A DNA stretch of 43,129 nt from assembly GCA_038257155.1 (NCBI GenBank), contig JBBSJP010000042.1, forward strand, positions 1 through 43,129. Reading direction: 5' to 3'. Source of the DNA: JANJTY01 sp038257155. GTDB lineage: Bacteria > Pseudomonadota > Gammaproteobacteria > Xanthomonadales > Xanthomonadaceae. How positions within the stretch are numbered: the first letter of the stretch is position 1; each line of letters starts with the position of its first letter. A program made the translations under genes and the position numbers. The notes beneath the pieces are model-generated. The model searched no databases, was not told the origin of the DNA, and worked only from the letters and a program-made list of their open reading frames with translations. Shown here in pieces: positions 16,401 to 23,413 of the stretch.

Positions 16401-17001
16401 CGCCACGCACCAGGCCTTCAGCCGTTCCTATCCACAGCGTGCCACTCGCATCGACCGCCAATGACAGCACATCGTCACTGGGCAAGGCGTCGGCGCGCGC
16501 AGCATCCGCCAGAAAGCGACGAATCTCGCCGCTGTCCGGCTGCAGGCGGAACAGCCCGCTGTCGAAGCCGCCGTACCAGATCGCACCGTCAGACGTCTCG
16601 GCAATCGCCCAGACGTCGCGCACCCCGCCGCCGGGCCGCGTGTCAAAACTGGGCCGCTCGAACGTCTCCCTGTCCGTACCCAGTACCGCCAGACCGCCGC
16701 CCGCCGTTCCCACCCACAGGCGATTGCGGGAATCCACCAGCAACGACTGGATCGCATTGGAGGGCAGCGAGCCTGCGCGCTCTGGCGCATGCTGCCAGAG
16801 CGCGAATCGCTCGCCATCAAAGCGCGCCAGACCATCGCTCGTTCCAGCCCATAGATAGCCATCGCGATCCTGCGCCAGGGCCGCGACCTTGCTGGACGGC
16901 AGGCCCTGCTCGGGACCAAACCCATGGAACAGCGGCGTCTCCGGCAGCGCCTGCAGAGGCGGAGCCAACAGCGCGAGCAGCAGGGCAAGTAGGCAGCGCA
17001 T
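13459..17001 (-). CDS. Hybrid sensor histidine kinase with two-component propeller sensor
   Basis: This 1180-residue membrane sensor combines, in order: a signal peptide (MRCLLALLLALLAPPLQALP); a periplasmic beta-propeller of many Reg_prop repeats (DRDGYLWAGTSDGLARFDG and similar); a Y_Y_Y domain (RYRFRLDGYDDDWVEQRGRG); one transmembrane helix near 765-785; HisKA with phospho-acceptor H822 (LGHEVRTP); HATPase_c with N box (LLNLGNNAVKF), DTGPGLD and GGSGLGLS; and a receiver with D1109 (LLDLDLPGMDG) and K1159. This resembles the hybrid two-component systems that sense glycans in Bacteroidetes, but it lacks the fused AraC-type DNA-binding domain, so it must pass phosphate to a separate protein. 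A TTG at 17037 with AGAGG upstream is an alternative start. Confidence 0.9.
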   Translation of the reverse strand: MRCLLALLLALLAPPLQALPETPLFHGFGPEQGLPSSKVAALAQDRDGYLWAGTSDGLARFDGERFALWQHAPERAGSLPSNAIQSLLVDSRNRLWVGTAGGGLAVLGTDRETFERPSFDTRPGGGVRDVWAIAETSDGAIWYGGFDSGLFRLQPDSGEIRRFLADAARADALPSDDVLSLAVDASGTLWIGTAEGLVRGDGSGFVTEPALAGRLIVKVRATPDGGLLIGTGSGPILRSADGRLSTPTLAGSELPSLPVTSLQHDASGALWFGTAHGLYLLDGTDVQRYRADRRRPFTLGAHAVMDLLLDHEGGLWIATEGGGLAHLPRDWRAFSVWVFAWDQPDSPSMLMARGLAQGADGMLWLIGSGGGLDRLDPQTGRFERFLDGESKLEERRGWSVLETADRAVWIGHQRGLSRFQPDRGELRHWWSDKPGPNAPLAGAVDLLLDDGDGGFWASMLGAGIERRDAQGELLQRIVQGPATGLPAGNVEQIVLGPDAALWVASARGVLRWNGERFERPAGLPDAPASALGFDGRGRLWIHQRDALQAYAVRDGEASPLLHFDGENGLPAVQADGLLPDKAGRIWLTTQRGLVRIEPDSGDIRLFGLRDGLPSIEFSDRPGLVTREGLIVAGAMGALIAFDPDRLDTEVDLPWLRIERVALRRVGERIELDPTRPLQLRHDDRELTVAARSMSFADPERIRYRFRLDGYDDDWVEQRGRGDRVFGQLPAGRYQLHLQASDRLGRWRGEPVLLGVAVSPPWWQRAESIAGMLLLALLLGWIALQAWKQRLQQRHAAALAEQERRLALSASKAKTEFLQHLGHEVRTPMTGVLGMTELLQGTDLQPVQQRYVEAIARSGEVMLRVVNDALDLARIEAGRLTLAEQAFDPAVLLREVAEPLRALAQAKGLAFDLNLTASPQGLLGDPMRLRQILLNLGNNAVKFTERGVITLRLLAPEAESSLVVEVEDTGPGLDAQQQARLFQRFAQADGAYTAARHGGSGLGLSISRELARLMGGEITLDSAPGRGSRFRLSLSLAPAAIPVEAESRALPAPAPEARSLRLLLVEDDVTVAATISGLLQSLGHDVSLAPHSLAALTELQSARFDLALLDLDLPGMDGLALARLLRQRGETVPLLAVTARADAEAEAQTAAAGMQGFLRKPVSAMQLSVAIAAAMTRQPGD

Positions 17002-17111
17002 GGCCGAGATGCTGACAAGCCTGGGCGCGTGATTCAAGAAGTCCGCCTCTGCAGCGAGCGGCGAACCCGGCGTTCGCGCGCCATTGCATCAGCCTGTGGC
17101 AGCATGCGTCG

Positions 17112-18635
17112 ATGACATCGGCCCGCCCAACCGGTTCACGCCCCACCACACCGCTGCGCTGGCTGCTGGCGCTGGCCGTGATCGTGGGTGTGCTGATTGC
17201 GGCCTCTTCGCTGCTGGCGCTGACCGACTCGGCGCTGTCGGTCTGGCAGCGGCTTGAGGCCATGCCGGGCTGGCTGCGCGCGCTGTATCTTGGACTGCTG
17301 GGCATCCTTGGCCTGGCATCGGTAGCCGTACTCTGGTGGCTGCTTCGACCGCGTCGGCCGCGCAAGGCCAAGACCGAAGCACTTGATCGCGCGACACTGG
17401 AGCGCCGCATCACCGAGTTGGAGGCCGAGCCCGGCGCTGCCGACTCGGCGCGCGCCGAATTGGCCGAGCTGGATCGACGACGTGCCGAGGGTGATATCTA
17501 CGCGGCAGTGTTCGGTGCGATTTCCACGGGCAAGAGCAGCCTTGTCCGTGCCCTCGCCCCGCAGGCTGATGTGGAGATCGATGTGCGCGGCGGAAGCACG
17601 CGCGAAGTGAGCCATGCGCGCGGGGCACTGCCGGGTGGACGCGAACTGCAGATCGCCGACGTACCGGGCACGCAGGAACACGATGGAGCGACGTGGGCCG
17701 CCCTGGCGGAGCGCGAGGCGGCACGCGCGCATCTGCTGCTGTATGTGGTCGACGGCGACCTCAGCCGCAGTCAGCATGCGGAACTGCAACGTATCGCCGC
17801 GTTCGGCAAGCCGCTGCTGCTGGTGCTGAACAAGGCCGACCGCTTCAACCAGGCTGAACTCGAGGCACTGGGAGGGCGGCTGTCGAAGCACGCCAAGGTG
17901 TTTGGCGGCAGCTGGGTGGCAGCGCGCGCCGGTGCGCAGGAGACCGTCCTGCGCCGCCTTCCCGATGGACGCGAAGAATCCCTGCAGCGCGAACGCCCCG
18001 CCGATGTCGTTGAACTGCAGAAGGCGCTGCTGCGGGCGATCCGTCCCGGCGTTGCCGCACTGGAACCGGCACGCGAATCCGCCGTGGTTGCCGGCCTGGA
18101 TGCAGAACTTTCCCTGACCGAGATTGCCCTGCGTCAGCGTCGCAGCGAGGAAACCGTGCGTCGCTACACCCGCCGCGCCATGGTGGGCGCGATGGCTGCC
18201 GTTGCGCCAGGCAGCGATCTGGTCATCCAGGGCGTCTTGGCAACGGCCCTGATCCGTGAACTGGCGAAGATTCATGGGCTGGAGGTCCGCGATCTGGACC
18301 TGGATGCCTTTCTGGCGCGCGCCGGCGGCCTGGTGCGCACCACCAGCACCCTCACCATGGCGGTGGTCGGCAATGCGCTAAAGGCGTTCCCGGGCTTTGG
18401 GACACTGGGCGGCGGACTGATGCATGCGGTGGCCTATGGGCTTATCTTCGACAGCCTGGGTCGCGCCCTGGCCAGCACCTTTGCCGAGACCCGACAGTTC
18501 GATCGCGAGGCGAGTATCGAGGCTTTTTCCCTGGCACTGAAGGGTCCGGCCACCGAGCGCATCGGCCTCGTGCTGGGCCTGGCGCGCGAGGCGCTCGACG
18601 AGGCCAGCACATCACGCGAGGTGAGAGACCCATGA
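17112..18635 (+). CDS. Membrane-anchored dynamin/Era-like GTPase with DUF697 domain (first copy)
   Basis: The 507-residue protein has two N-terminal transmembrane helices (about 16-38 and 56-78), a short coiled coil (about 90-125), and a GTPase domain with P-loop GAISTGKS (135-142), G3 motif DVPG (183-186) and G4 motif NKAD (240-243). The C-terminal third (about 350-490) is DUF697-like, with hydrophobic helices that may dip into the membrane. It is the first gene of a compact operon; its stop overlaps the next start (ATGA). A second, unanchored GTPase of the same type ends the operon. Such GTPases are thought to act at membranes, but a specific function is unknown. Confidence 0.83.
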   Translation: MTSARPTGSRPTTPLRWLLALAVIVGVLIAASSLLALTDSALSVWQRLEAMPGWLRALYLGLLGILGLASVAVLWWLLRPRRPRKAKTEALDRATLERRITELEAEPGAADSARAELAELDRRRAEGDIYAAVFGAISTGKSSLVRALAPQADVEIDVRGGSTREVSHARGALPGGRELQIADVPGTQEHDGATWAALAEREAARAHLLLYVVDGDLSRSQHAELQRIAAFGKPLLLVLNKADRFNQAELEALGGRLSKHAKVFGGSWVAARAGAQETVLRRLPDGREESLQRERPADVVELQKALLRAIRPGVAALEPARESAVVAGLDAELSLTEIALRQRRSEETVRRYTRRAMVGAMAAVAPGSDLVIQGVLATALIRELAKIHGLEVRDLDLDAFLARAGGLVRTTSTLTMAVVGNALKAFPGFGTLGGGLMHAVAYGLIFDSLGRALASTFAETRQFDREASIEAFSLALKGPATERIGLVLGLAREALDEASTSREVRDP

Positions 18636-19243
18636 GCAGTACCTTCCGTTTCAAACTGTGCGCCACCCTGCTCGGCATGGCCCTTTCGATGACGGCACAT
18701 GCCGAGCTGCGCAGCTACCGCCTCGACCCGGTGCACAGCCGCGTGGTGTTCAGCATCGACCATATCGGCCTGTCCAAGGCGATTGGCAGTTTTGCCAAAC
18801 CCGAAGGGCAACTGCGTTTTGACGCGTCTGACTGGTCGAGCGCCGAGTTGCAGGTGGATCTCGACCTGGCCAGCCTGGATCTGGGTGATGCCGACTGGAA
18901 CAAGCGCATGCTGCGGCGGGATTTCCTGCACGCCGAGAAGCATCCACAGGCGCGCTTCGAGTCGACCCGAATTGAAGTGCTGGATGGGGAGAATTTCCGC
19001 GTCCACGGCCAGCTCACCCTGCGCGGTGAACGCAGTGAGGCCAGCATGGCGGTGCACTTCAATGGCGAGCGCCGCCATCCCATGACGAAGCGCCATACTG
19101 CCGGCTTTTCCGCCAGCATGCAGTTGAGCCGCGCAGCGCTGGGCATGAAGGCCTATCCAAATGTGATCGGTGACGCCGTGGAGGTGACGATCGAAATCGA
19201 AGCGCAGCGTGAACGGGGAGGCAAAGATGCTGTGGCGCAATAG
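18632..19243 (+). CDS. YceI-family periplasmic protein (first copy)
   Basis: The 203-residue protein has a signal peptide (LCATLLGMALSMTAHA) and the YceI lipocalin-like beta-barrel, with the characteristic LDPVHSRVVFSIDHIGLSK start, then NKRMLRRDFLHAEKHPQARF and the late HTAGFSASMQLSRAALGMKA segment. YceI proteins bind long isoprenoid molecules such as polyisoprenoid quinones. The ATG overlaps the previous stop (ATGA), and the end overlaps the following cytochrome b561 gene by 17 bases, so translation is coupled. Pairing with a b561 is common and suggests quinone-linked electron transfer at the periplasmic face. Confidence 0.92.
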   Translation: MSSTFRFKLCATLLGMALSMTAHAELRSYRLDPVHSRVVFSIDHIGLSKAIGSFAKPEGQLRFDASDWSSAELQVDLDLASLDLGDADWNKRMLRRDFLHAEKHPQARFESTRIEVLDGENFRVHGQLTLRGERSEASMAVHFNGERRHPMTKRHTAGFSASMQLSRAALGMKAYPNVIGDAVEVTIEIEAQRERGGKDAVAQ

Positions 19244-19784
19244 TGAGACGCGATGGGGTGCGATAAGCATCGGCCTGCACTGGGCGGTGGCGCTGGGCAT
19301 TATCGGGCTGGTGCTGGTTGGCTTGTTGATGACCGAAATGCCGACCTCGCTCAACAAGGTAAAAGTGTTTGCCCTGCACAAGAGCGTCGGCATCACCGTG
19401 CTGGGCCTGATGCTGGTGCGTCTCGCCTGGCGGCTTTACACCGGCCGGCCAGGGCCCGCGGCCACGTTTCCGGCCTGGCAGGAATGGGCAGCGCGGATCA
19501 CCCACGCTGGCCTGTACCTGGCTGTGTTCACCATGACCCTGTCAGGCTGGCTGTACAACTCGGCCAGCAATTTTCCCTTGCGCTGGTTCAATCTCGTCAC
19601 CCTGCCCTCGCTGTCGGGCCCTGATCCTGAACTGAAGGCCGTCGCACTGGATGTCCACCAAACGACCCTCTGGGTATTGCTGGCCCTGTTGGTGCTGCAC
19701 ATCGGCGCCGCGCTGAAGCATCACCTGGTTGATCACGACGCCACGCTGCGCCGCATGCTGCCCTGGCGAACTCCGGAGAATTGA
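19227..19784 (+). CDS. Cytochrome b561 family membrane protein
   Basis: The 185-residue inner-membrane protein has four transmembrane helices and the histidines expected to bind two b hemes: GLHWAV in helix 1, LHKSVGITVLG in helix 2, THAGLYLAVF in helix 3 and LHIGAALKHH in helix 4. Such proteins move electrons between the quinone pool and periplasmic partners. The ATG at 19227 is preceded by GGGGAGG (19214-19220), which fixes the start inside the end of the upstream YceI gene. It is flanked by two YceI genes, which are likely partners. Confidence 0.93.
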   Translation: MLWRNSETRWGAISIGLHWAVALGIIGLVLVGLLMTEMPTSLNKVKVFALHKSVGITVLGLMLVRLAWRLYTGRPGPAATFPAWQEWAARITHAGLYLAVFTMTLSGWLYNSASNFPLRWFNLVTLPSLSGPDPELKAVALDVHQTTLWVLLALLVLHIGAALKHHLVDHDATLRRMLPWRTPEN

Positions 19785-19785
19785 A

Positions 19786-20334
19786 ATGAAGTCGATTGTT
19801 GCTGCATCACTTCTGCTGCTGCCGCTCGGCCTGGCCGCAGCCGACTGGCGCGCTACGCCTGAATCGAGCCTCGGCTTCGTCGGCAACGCGCAGGGCGAGT
19901 CGTTCGAAGGGCGTTTCCACGAGTTCGAGGCGCGCATCCGGTTCGACCCGGCGGCGCTTGATGCCGCCGAGTTCGACGTCCGCATCGTGCTGGCTTCGGC
20001 TGATACAGAGAATGCCGAGCGCGATGAACTGCTTCCGCAGCAAGACTTCTTCAACGTTGCGGCAAGCCCGGAAGCGGTCTACCGCGCGGCGGACTTCGAG
20101 TCACTGGGCGGCGACAGGTATCGCGCACTCGGCGAACTGACGCTGCGCGGTGTCACCGCGCCGGTGGCACTGGAGTTCAGCTGGCTTGCCGGCGAAGGCA
20201 ACAGCGCGCGTCTGCAGGGTGAGGCAAAGCTCAGTCGACTGGCCTTCGGCGTAGGTGGCGGCGAATGGGCTGACACCAGCGTGATTGATGACGAGGTGCT
20301 GGTGCGGACGCAACTGGATTTGCAGGCGGATTGA
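19786..20334 (+). CDS. YceI-family periplasmic protein (second copy)
   Basis: This 182-residue protein starts one base after the stop of cytochrome b561, with CGGAGAA ahead of the ATG. A short signal peptide (MKSIVAASLLLLPLGLAAAD) is followed by a YceI-type barrel (ESSLGFVGNAQGESFEGRFH, RIRFDP, ELTLRGVTAPVALEF, KLSRLAFGVGGGEW). It is more divergent from the family consensus than the first copy and lacks the usual SHSxVxF-like start. It probably binds a related lipid in the periplasm. Two YceI proteins around one b561 suggest two carriers or a donor/acceptor pair. Confidence 0.88.
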   Translation: MKSIVAASLLLLPLGLAAADWRATPESSLGFVGNAQGESFEGRFHEFEARIRFDPAALDAAEFDVRIVLASADTENAERDELLPQQDFFNVAASPEAVYRAADFESLGGDRYRALGELTLRGVTAPVALEFSWLAGEGNSARLQGEAKLSRLAFGVGGGEWADTSVIDDEVLVRTQLDLQAD

Positions 20335-20343
20335 AGAGCCTCC

Positions 20344-21699
20344 ATGTCCCTGCGCACCCGCCTGCGTTCCTGGTGGCATGGCCAAGGCACGGAGGTGGCC
20401 GAGCCGATGGTCGGTGAAGGTCCGGCCGCGCACCTGAGCCGAGCTGCGGACAGCCTGCGCGCACTGTTGAATGATCCGGCGATTCCTGCCGGCGTGCGGC
20501 AATCGCTGGCCGAGGACTACACCCAGGTCGGCGCAATGCTGGAGCGCCTCGAGCAGGGCGAGCTACAGATTGCGGTGTTCGGCCGCGTGAGCGTCGGCAA
20601 GTCGGCGGTGCTCAATGCGCTGGCCGGGCGCGAAGTGTTCGAGGTAGGCGTGCTGCACGGCACCACCACCGGGGCCGGGCTCTTGCGCTGGCAGGTGGCG
20701 GCCGATCACGGCGTGCAGCTGATCGACACACCGGGCATCAACGAGCTGTCAGGCGAAGCACGCGAGCAGCTCGCCGAGGATGTCGCCAGCCGTGCCGACC
20801 TGATCATTTTCGTGGTGGATGCCGACCTGACCGCTGTCGAGGTCGATGCATTGCGCCGCCTGGCCGAGCAGCAGCGCCCGCTGCTGCTGGCGCTGAACAA
20901 GTCTGATCGCTACAGCGATGGCGAACGTGCCGCACTGCGCGAGCGCCTTCTGCAGCATTCCGCCGGCCTGGTGCGGCCGGAAAACCTGGTCGAAGTGATG
21001 GCATTGCCTGCGCCGCAGACCGTGATCGAGGTGGACAGCCAGGGCCGTGAGCTGGAGCGCCAACGCGAGCGCAAGCCCGATGTCAGCGCCCTGACAGCGC
21101 GCGTTCTGGCAGTGCTCGAAGCGGAGGGGAAAACCTTGCTGGCGCTCAATGCCAGCCTGTTCGCCGGCCAGTTGGCCGACGCAGTGGCCGAGCGGCTGAC
21201 CACGCTGCGGCATGAAGCCGCCGAGCGCATCGTCCGCCTGTATTGCCTGGCCAAGGGCATCAGCGTGGCCTTGAATCCCATTCCGGTGGCCGATCTGCTC
21301 GCTGCTGCCTCACTTGATGTGGCGCTGGTGGTGCATTTGTCCAAGGTTTACGGACTGCCCATGACGCGCTCGGAAGCGGGAAGGCTGCTGGCCACCATCG
21401 CGGCCCAGCTGGCCGCGCTGATGGGTGCGATCTGGGGCATACATCTGGTGGCTTCAGCGCTGAAGCTGGGCAGCGCAGGACTCTCCACCGCACTGACCGC
21501 GGGTGCGCAAGGCGCGCTGGCCTGGTACGCCACGGTGCTGGTTGGGCGGGCGGCGGAACAGTATCTGGCGGCGGGCAAGAGCTGGGGCGAAGATGGCCCC
21601 AAGCGCGTGGTGCGGGAGATTGTCGAAAGTCTGGATCGGGACTCGATCCTGCGCGAGGCACGTTCCGAGATTCTGGCGCGCATCAAGCGCACCCAGTGA
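20344..21699 (+). CDS. Dynamin/Era-like GTPase with DUF697 domain (second copy)
   Basis: The 451-residue protein has no N-terminal membrane anchor, unlike the first copy. The GTPase motifs are clear: P-loop GRVSVGKS (80-87), G2 threonines (GTTTGAG, 106-112), G3 DTPG (128-131) and G4 NKSD (185-188). A helical region follows and then DUF697-like hydrophobic segments (about 300-420) such as CLAKGISVALNPIPVADLLA. It starts nine bases after the second YceI gene and ends the operon, overlapping a convergent small gene by 17 bases. Two GTPases in one operon may pair as do some bacterial dynamin-like proteins; this is inference. Confidence 0.83.
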   Translation: MSLRTRLRSWWHGQGTEVAEPMVGEGPAAHLSRAADSLRALLNDPAIPAGVRQSLAEDYTQVGAMLERLEQGELQIAVFGRVSVGKSAVLNALAGREVFEVGVLHGTTTGAGLLRWQVAADHGVQLIDTPGINELSGEAREQLAEDVASRADLIIFVVDADLTAVEVDALRRLAEQQRPLLLALNKSDRYSDGERAALRERLLQHSAGLVRPENLVEVMALPAPQTVIEVDSQGRELERQRERKPDVSALTARVLAVLEAEGKTLLALNASLFAGQLADAVAERLTTLRHEAAERIVRLYCLAKGISVALNPIPVADLLAAASLDVALVVHLSKVYGLPMTRSEAGRLLATIAAQLAALMGAIWGIHLVASALKLGSAGLSTALTAGAQGALAWYATVLVGRAAEQYLAAGKSWGEDGPKRVVREIVESLDRDSILREARSEILARIKRTQ

Positions 21700-22039
21700 G
21701 ATTGCAGAGGCGACTCTGGCGAGTTGCGTCGGAGTAACGGCGACAGAGCAGCGGCAGCGCCGTGTCGCGCCAGAATGCGAGGCTGACCTGGCCGCTCGAC
21801 ATGCCTCCGCTTGCGAATCGCTCGACATACGCCGTTTCATTTCGGATCGGCGCGTCGCCCAGCAGTTGCACCCAGGTCGCCCTCAACAGGGCCAGCCACT
21901 CTACTTCGTTGCTGGGGCGCGGATGCTCGCGCAACGCGTCGCGCATCTCTCGCCACAGGAATGGATCGCCACGCAGCCCCCACTGGACAGGCTCGGGGTG
22001 AAACAGATCCACCAGTGAATCACTGCCGATTCCGTTCAT
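21683..22039 (-). CDS. Conserved-looking hypothetical protein with GGMSSG motif
   Basis: The 118-residue protein starts at the ATG at 22039. It reads like a real protein: FHPEPVQWGLRGDPFLWREM, then an acidic helical part and YVERFASGGMSSGQVSLAFW near the C terminus. I associate this pattern (QWGLRGDP then GGMSSG) with a family of small uncharacterised proteins, but I cannot name it. The 3' end overlaps the end of the convergent GTPase gene by 17 bases. There is no signal peptide, so it is probably cytoplasmic. An alternative start further upstream would lack a clear ribosome binding site. Confidence 0.65.
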   Translation of the reverse strand: MNGIGSDSLVDLFHPEPVQWGLRGDPFLWREMRDALREHPRPSNEVEWLALLRATWVQLLGDAPIRNETAYVERFASGGMSSGQVSLAFWRDTALPLLCRRYSDATRQSRLCNLTGCA

Positions 22040-22206
22040 GCATTGCGCTGCCTGGATGTGTGGAAATATCGCGCATTCTGTAGTGACGGCGTTCAGCTGC
22101 AAACTCCTCAGGGCAGCAGCAAGTCCCGCGGCATCAGGCCCTGTCCCGCACCAATGGCCGCTCGTGCTTGTGCAGATGGGTCAGGCCAGCCAGCAAGCGG
22201 GCCCCG

Positions 22207-22234
22207 CTGACGTCGACATACGCTGCGCTACAAT
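22207..22234 (+). promoter_or_regulatory. Possible promoter of the two-FHA gene
   Basis: TACAAT at 22229-22234 is a good -10 hexamer, and CTGACG at 22207-22212, 16 bases upstream, is a fair -35. The start codon at 22262 would then have a leader of about 20 bases. No regulator site is visible. Confidence 0.4.
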
Positions 22235-22261
22235 GCGGTGATTCGAGTATCGGCATACCCC

Positions 22262-23350
22262 ATGGCCCAGTCGGAAAGCACTTCCCCCGATTCGTTCGCG
22301 CTGCGCTGCGAGGCCGACGGCGCCATCACGCCGATTGGCACCAGGCTGACTGTCGGACGCGAGGATGATTGTGGGCTGGTCATCAAGATGGGGGTCATAT
22401 CGCGGCTGCACGCCCAGCTCTTCACGCGCGATGGCCAACTGTGGATCGAAGATCCCGGCTCCACCAATGGCACCTTCATCAACGGTCGGCGCATCACCAA
22501 GGCCACTCCGCTCACTGCGCAGGATCTGATCGGTTTTGATGCGATCACCTACCGTGTGGTTCCGCTTGACGCTGCCGGAAAACCGGGTCCGGTCGACCGT
22601 GATCGCACCGTGATCGGCATGCGTGCCGTCACGGCCGACCTTGCCACAGAATTGCCCGAGATCACCGTGCAGAGTCCGCCTTCAAAGCACGAGGCGACGA
22701 CCGTGGCGAAGACGCCCTTGCCGGGATCGCTGAAGTCGCTGCGCACCGAACAGTCGCCGGCAGCTGCCCCGCCACCCAAGCCCCAGCGGCCGGGCACGCC
22801 GCCTCCGGTTGGCATGCCGGCAAGCTGGGCCGAGTCGGCACAGCTCGAGCGTGCTTCCAGCACCATGATGATGTCGTCGCAGCTGCTGCGCGAACTGTCC
22901 CAGCCCAAGAAAGGCACCAGCGGCATCATCGAAGCGGTGCGCGCCAGCACCAAGCAGGATGTTCCGAACCTGATCGGCCTGAATCATTCCGTGATCGGCA
23001 AGTTGTTTCTGCTCGATCCGCGCGGCGGCCGCAGCAAGTGGGAAATTGGTCGCGATGCGGCCTCCAATGTCCTCATCGAGCACGAGAGCGTATCCGGACG
23101 CCACGCCCAGATTATCCTGGAGAACGGACGCTGGAAGATCGTCAATCTGATGTCGGCCAACGGCAGCTTCGTCAACGGTCGCAAGGTACTTAGCGCGCAC
23201 CTCAATACGGGCGACAAGATCCGTCTTGGCAATATCGAACTGGCATTCGATGCGGGTGGCGCGCTGCCCAAAGGCAGCAGCGGAAATGGCAAGGGCGGCT
23301 TGCTGTCACGCATGATGGCTACGATCCGCGGCTGGTTCAGGCGAAGCTGA
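22262..23350 (+). CDS. Protein with two FHA domains
   Basis: The 362-residue soluble protein has an N-terminal FHA domain (about 15-95: LTVGREDDCGLVI, SRLHAQL, GSTNGTFINGRRI) and a C-terminal FHA domain (about 245-335: WEIGRDAASNVLIEHESVSG, RHAQI, SANGSFVNGRKV). Both keep the GR, SxxH and NG residues that bind phosphothreonine. The linker (about 125-200) is rich in proline and threonine and could be a phosphorylation target. The last 25 residues are basic with hydrophobic patches (MMATIRGWFRRS), possibly a membrane-touching tail. It lies head to tail away from the cytochrome cluster, but another FHA domain occurs in that cluster, so it may report to the same kinase. No Ser/Thr kinase gene is in the window. 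Confidence 0.9.
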   Translation: MAQSESTSPDSFALRCEADGAITPIGTRLTVGREDDCGLVIKMGVISRLHAQLFTRDGQLWIEDPGSTNGTFINGRRITKATPLTAQDLIGFDAITYRVVPLDAAGKPGPVDRDRTVIGMRAVTADLATELPEITVQSPPSKHEATTVAKTPLPGSLKSLRTEQSPAAAPPPKPQRPGTPPPVGMPASWAESAQLERASSTMMMSSQLLRELSQPKKGTSGIIEAVRASTKQDVPNLIGLNHSVIGKLFLLDPRGGRSKWEIGRDAASNVLIEHESVSGRHAQIILENGRWKIVNLMSANGSFVNGRKVLSAHLNTGDKIRLGNIELAFDAGGALPKGSSGNGKGGLLSRMMATIRGWFRRS

Positions 23351-23413
23351 CGCGTCAGCTCGGGTGCTGCAACCTCGCGGCACGCTGCCTCTCCCTCCCG
23401 ATCGCCGTTCAGG

